The position numbers and the translations under genes are program-made. From Pseudomonadales bacterium (GTDB lineage Bacteria; Pseudomonadota; Gammaproteobacteria; Pseudomonadales; Azotimanducaceae), in contig JAWKZN010000003.1 in the NCBI GenBank assembly GCA_041395945.1, positions 310,001-374,000 of the forward strand: a stretch of DNA of 64,000 nucleotides, read 5' to 3'. Shown one piece after another: positions 60,849-64,000 of this stretch. The notes below the pieces were generated by a model that ran no database searches, had not been told where the DNA came from, and saw only the letters and a program-made list of their open reading frames with translations. Numbering within the stretch: the stretch's first letter is position 1; every line of letters starts with the position of its first letter.

Positions 60849-61003
60849 GGGCAGCGACGGGGTTCGGGCTCGATATCGACGAGGGCCCGGTGTCTGGGCG
60901 GTGGGTTGTTTTTGCGCTGCAGCCCTGGAAAAACGAACCCCGGGCCCCGTACCGGGTGTGGAACGCCCGACGCTGATAACCCGACGTTGATAATAGGTAA
61001 GCT
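60849..61003. other. dnaA-dnaN spacer with inverted and direct repeats
   Basis: The 155-base gap contains a perfect nine-base inverted repeat (cggggttcg 60858-60866, cgaaccccg 60934-60942) and a near-perfect direct repeat (cccgacgctgataa, cccgacgttgataa) ending 13 bases before dnaN. The second may hold a DnaA- or other protein-binding site, and the first may attenuate transcription. No terminator T-run follows the first stem. Confidence 0.65.
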
Positions 61004-62119
61004 ATGAAATTCACCACCGATCGAGAGTCACTCCTGCGTCCCCTGCAGCTGGTTACCGGGGTGGTCGAACGCCGCCAGACTCTGCCGGTGTTGGCAAACC
61101 TGTTAGTGGTGGCCCGGGATGGGCAGCTCTCCCTGACCGGCACGGATCTGGAAGTTGAGCTGGTCTCCGAGCTCAGTACTGAATCGGGTGCAATCAACAT
61201 CACCCAGGAAGGTGAGGTCACCATTCCTGCGCGCAAACTCAGTGATATCTGGCGCTCGCTGCCGGAGGGCTCGCAGGTCACGGTCGAGGTGGGGGGCGAA
61301 CGTGCGGTAGTCCGGTCCGGTCGCAGCCGGTTTTCCCTGGCGACACTCCCGGCACAGGATTTTCCGAAGGTCGAGGGGGGTGCTGGAGATACCGAAATCC
61401 GCCTCACCCAGGGTGAGTTCCGCAGTTTGCTGGACCAGGTCAGCTTTTCCATGGCTCAGCAGGACGTGCGGTATTTTCTCAATGGCATGCTCCTCGAGAT
61501 CAGCCGGGATCATGTGAGGGCGGTCGCCACGGATGGACATCGGCTTGCGATGTGCACGCTGAAAGGAAAGGGCGTGGGGGACAGTCGGGTTCAGGCCATC
61601 GTGCCGCGCAAAGGCGTCCTCGAGCTCAGCAGGTTGCTGGATGATGGCGATGACGAGGTGGTTCTGCAGCTGGGCTCCAATCACCTGAAGGTTTCCCGCG
61701 GCGCTTATCAGCTGACCACGAAACTTGTAGATGGTAAGTTTCCTGACTATGAAAAGGTTCTGCCCCGGGATCTCAATCGGTCGGTCACCGGTGATCGTGA
61801 GACGCTCCGGCAGGCGTTCATTCGCGCGTCGATTCTTTCAAACGAAAAGTATCGCGGCGTCCGCCTGATCGTTGAGGATGATCAGCTGACGATCCAGGCG
61901 AATAACCCGGAGCAGGAAGAGGCTGAAGAAATCGTGCCTGTCGCTTACCAGGGCGAGAAGGTGGAAATCGGCTTCAATGTCAGTTATCTCCAGGACGTAC
62001 TGTCTGTGCTGCACACGGAACAGATTCAGATCAGCGTTTCCGATGCCAACAGCAGCGCCCTGATTGAAGGCGTGGGTAAGGAAGACGCGGTTTACGTCGT
62101 CATGCCCATGCGCCTCTAG
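61004..62119 (+). CDS. dnaN: DNA polymerase III beta sliding clamp
   Basis: The beta clamp encircles DNA and tethers polymerase III and other factors. The 371-residue protein starts MKFTTDRESLLRPLQLVTGV and ends YVVMPMRL, both typical, and ATDGHRLAMCTLKG is conserved. It follows dnaA by 155 bases. Confidence 0.97.
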   Translation: MKFTTDRESLLRPLQLVTGVVERRQTLPVLANLLVVARDGQLSLTGTDLEVELVSELSTESGAINITQEGEVTIPARKLSDIWRSLPEGSQVTVEVGGERAVVRSGRSRFSLATLPAQDFPKVEGGAGDTEIRLTQGEFRSLLDQVSFSMAQQDVRYFLNGMLLEISRDHVRAVATDGHRLAMCTLKGKGVGDSRVQAIVPRKGVLELSRLLDDGDDEVVLQLGSNHLKVSRGAYQLTTKLVDGKFPDYEKVLPRDLNRSVTGDRETLRQAFIRASILSNEKYRGVRLIVEDDQLTIQANNPEQEEAEEIVPVAYQGEKVEIGFNVSYLQDVLSVLHTEQIQISVSDANSSALIEGVGKEDAVYVVMPMRL

Positions 62120-62142
62120 CCAGTCGGCGCGCACCCTATCGC

Positions 62143-63372
62143 GTGCGTTTCCAGCGCCTCGACATTCAGAACGTTCGGAATCTCGCGTCGGTTTCAATCG
62201 AGCTGGCCGGTGGACTCAATTTTTTCCGTGGCAACAACGGCGCCGGGAAGACGGCGCTGCTCGAAGCCCTGCATATCCTGTGCAGAGGGCGATCCTTTCG
62301 TACGGCGAAAATCCAGCCCCTGATCTCTCATGGCTCGGAAGAGCTGATCGTCCGGGCGCGGGGATTGGACGAGTGGCGGGGTGAGGTGACACTGGCTGTG
62401 CGGAAAGACCGCCAGTTAAAAACAGAACTCCGGATAGATGGCGCCCAGGAGAAGCGCATGTCTGAGATTGCGCGACTGACCCCACTACAGGTAATGCTGC
62501 CGGATGTCGCTGAACTGGTCTTCGGGGCACCGGGAGAACGAAGACGCTGGCTGGATTGGGGTACGTTTCACGTGAAACATGACTACCTCATCACACTGCG
62601 TGAGTGTCTGCGGGTACTCAAGCAGCGCAACGCATTGCTCCGGGACGGTGCAGCAGCAGACAGGCTCGCGCCCTGGACCCGTCAGTTTGTCGAACTTGCG
62701 CAAACGGTTACCGGGCAGCGCAGGGATTATCTGCAGCGTCTGTCGCCTCATTTCGATAAGACTCTGGCGACACTTGCACCGGGCCTGCAGATAACGGTTG
62801 ATTACGTCTGCGGCTGGTCGGAAGAGGCGGGGCTTGAGAAAGTGTTGGGTGAAAGCCTGGGCCGCGAGTTAAAATTCGGCGCGACGCAATCCGGCCCACA
62901 CAGAGCCGATGTGGTATTGACCCATGAAACAAAGGCGGTAGCCGGTGTGCTGTCGCGGGGCCAGGCGAAGATCGTCGCGAGTGCGCTGTTGATCAGTCAG
63001 GCCGCGCTGCTTGCTGAAACCCAGCAGAGAAGCACGGTATTTCTCATAGATGACCTGGGCGCGGAGCTGGATATTGATCACGGCCGCAGGCTGCTCACAC
63101 TGTTGAGGGATACCGGCGCCCAGATTCTGGCGACGGGTACGACCCCACCGCCGCAGGAACTGCAGTTAGCGGCGCTTTTCTCCGCAGATGGTGGCCCACC
63201 CCGTATGCTGGCCAGGGACAGTGCAGTCGAAGCGGCTATTCCGGCTGGGTTCACGGGTGCACAAGCCCCTGCGCAGGCACCGGACGTTGGGTCAGGACAG
63301 GAATTCAGGATGTTCCACGTGAAACAGGGCGTGGTGCAGAGGGAACGGGGCGAGCGCCCCACAGGAGACTAA
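62143..63372 (+). CDS. recF: DNA replication and repair protein RecF
   Basis: RecF is an SMC-like ATPase that loads RecA at single-stranded gaps. The Walker A motif is FFRGNNGAGKTALLEAL, the signature is LSRGQAKIVASALLI, and Walker B is VFLIDDLGAELD. The 409-residue protein is about 40 residues longer than usual because of a C-terminal tail (Ala/Pro/Gly-rich, then FRMFHVKQGVVQ). Two parS sites lie within the gene; both are read as FHVK. The GTG start at 62143 matches the family N-terminus. gyrB follows without a gap. Confidence 0.94.
   Translation: MRFQRLDIQNVRNLASVSIELAGGLNFFRGNNGAGKTALLEALHILCRGRSFRTAKIQPLISHGSEELIVRARGLDEWRGEVTLAVRKDRQLKTELRIDGAQEKRMSEIARLTPLQVMLPDVAELVFGAPGERRRWLDWGTFHVKHDYLITLRECLRVLKQRNALLRDGAAADRLAPWTRQFVELAQTVTGQRRDYLQRLSPHFDKTLATLAPGLQITVDYVCGWSEEAGLEKVLGESLGRELKFGATQSGPHRADVVLTHETKAVAGVLSRGQAKIVASALLISQAALLAETQQRSTVFLIDDLGAELDIDHGRRLLTLLRDTGAQILATGTTPPPQELQLAALFSADGGPPRMLARDSAVEAAIPAGFTGAQAPAQAPDVGSGQEFRMFHVKQGVVQRERGERPTGD
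62564..62579. promoter_or_regulatory. parS site 1 (ParB-binding) inside recF
   Basis: The sequence cGTTTCACGTGAAACa is a perfect 14-base palindrome and matches the parS consensus tGTTNCACGTGAAACa. It lies in recF and codes for FHVK in the conserved GTFHVKH segment of the protein. parAB lies about 11-13 kb away on the other side of oriC. Confidence 0.9.
63311..63326. promoter_or_regulatory. parS site 2 (ParB-binding) in the recF 3' end
   Basis: The sequence TGTTCCACGTGAAACA matches the parS consensus at every fixed position. It lies in the C-terminal tail of recF and again codes for FHVK (codons 391-394). It is 750 bases from site 1. Confidence 0.9.
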
Positions 63373-64000
63373 ATGCCACAGGATACGACCTACGACTCAA
63401 AAAACATCAAAGTCCTGAAGGGACTGGATGCGGTGCGGAAGCGTCCGGGAATGTACATTGGCGACACGGAGGATGGCACCGGGCTGCACCACATGGTGCA
63501 GGAACTGGTGGACAACGCCATCGACGAAGCGCTGGCGGGTCACTGTGATCAGGTAGATGTCATTGTTCACAGTGGCGAAGCGGTTACTGTCCGGGACAAC
63601 GGCCGCGGTATTCCGGTAGACATACACGGAGAAGAAGGTGTTTCCGCCGCCGAGGTGATCATGACCACCCTGCATGCCGGGGGGAAATTTGATGACAACA
63701 GCTACAAAGTGTCCGGTGGTCTGCACGGCGTAGGTGTCTCCGTAGTCAACGCCCTTTCTGAAGAGTTCCGTCTGACCGTACGCCGGGATGGCAAGGTGTA
63801 TGAACAGACCTACCGGGATGGCGTGCCGGAAGCGCCCCTCGCTGAAATCGGTGAAACCAGCAACAGGGGCACCGAGTGTTACTTCAAACCTTCGGATAAG
63901 ACCTTCAAGAACATCCAGTTTCACTACGATGTTCTGACAAAGCGCTTGCGGGAATTGGCTTTCCTCAACTCCGGGGTCTGCATACGCCTGAAAGATGAGC
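63373..64000 (+). CDS. gyrB: DNA gyrase subunit B, N-terminal part (partial)
   Basis: The first 209 codons of GyrB are present; the gene continues past the window end. The GHKL ATPase motifs are visible: ELVDNAIDEALAG, DNGRGIPVDIHGEEGV, and the lid loop GGLHGVGVSVVNALS. Gyrase introduces negative supercoils with GyrA. The ATG directly follows the recF stop (TAA-ATG), so the two are likely to be coupled. Confidence 0.97.
   Translation, partial: MPQDTTYDSKNIKVLKGLDAVRKRPGMYIGDTEDGTGLHHMVQELVDNAIDEALAGHCDQVDVIVHSGEAVTVRDNGRGIPVDIHGEEGVSAAEVIMTTLHAGGKFDDNSYKVSGGLHGVGVSVVNALSEEFRLTVRRDGKVYEQTYRDGVPEAPLAEIGETSNRGTECYFKPSDKTFKNIQFHYDVLTKRLRELAFLNSGVCIRLKDE

Noticed and set aside
1..64000. Search by eye for CRISPR arrays, tRNA/rRNA genes, insertion sequences and prophage genes
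   Set aside because: None found. The only direct repeats are short tandem arrays, and no transposase, integrase or phage protein is encoded.

Overview
The window is a G+C-rich bacterial chromosome segment that ends at a replication origin. The gene content and order (metX-metW, ftsY-ftsE-ftsX-rpoH, coaD-mutM-rpmG-rpmB-radC-coaBC-algC-argB-slmA, rph-pyrE, gmk-rpoZ-spoT-ridA-recG, glmU-glmS, the atp operon, parAB-rsmG-mnmG-mnmE-yidC-yidD-rnpA-rpmH, then dnaA-dnaN-recF-gyrB) are those of a gammaproteobacterium. They look most like the Pseudomonas side of the class: metX/metW methionine synthesis, a long membrane-anchored AlgC beside argB, and parAB next to oriC. No species can be named from the sequence alone. 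I found no rRNA or tRNA genes, insertion sequences, prophage or CRISPR array.

Layout. 1-3.1 kb (+): a tightly overlapping metX-metW-DUF4426-rdgB-hemW run. 3.1-7.9 kb (-): ftsY-ftsE-ftsX, rpoH, a DUF423 membrane protein and trmB. 8-9 kb (+): rsmD and coaD. 9.1-11.8 kb (-): a small exported protein, mutM, L33, L28 and radC. 11.8-17.4 kb (+): coaBC, algC, argB and slmA; no dut gene lies between coaBC and algC. 17.4-19.5 kb (-): rph-pyrE and a DUF4124-like protein. 19.6-27.6 kb (+): yicC, gmk, rpoZ, spoT, ridA, recG and a YbaK/HDOD-like signalling protein. 27.7-38.9 kb is the only accessory-looking part: a DAACS symporter, rubredoxin, ubiA, a TRAP transporter whose membrane subunits (+) and binding protein (-) are on opposite strands, an amidohydrolase, an enoyl-CoA hydratase-family enzyme, uvrD, an exported VOC protein and a small membrane protein.

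38.9-58.4 kb (-): glmU-glmS, the complete F-type ATP synthase operon atpIBEFHAGDC with a recognisable promoter and terminator, then rpmH-rnpA-yidD-yidC-mnmE-mnmG-rsmG-parA-parB. 58.4-59.5 kb is a 1.07-kb intergenic region with oriC features: an AT-rich stretch, one perfect and two near DnaA boxes, inverted repeats and a polypurine tandem repeat. 59.5-64 kb (+): dnaA-dnaN-recF-gyrB, with gyrB cut by the window end. Two parS sites lie inside recF, next to the parAB genes that would act on them.

Most of the window is conserved housekeeping DNA and I do not see a clear new defence or biosynthetic system. The most unusual signals are: four copies of a palindrome between atpG and atpD, one carrying a base-pair-preserving double change; polypurine tandem repeats and a long inverted repeat upstream of dnaA; the split TRAP/amidohydrolase/hydratase locus attached to ubiA and uvrD; a probable CTG start for the DUF423 gene; and a basic N-terminal extension on SpoT that has no alternative start codon.
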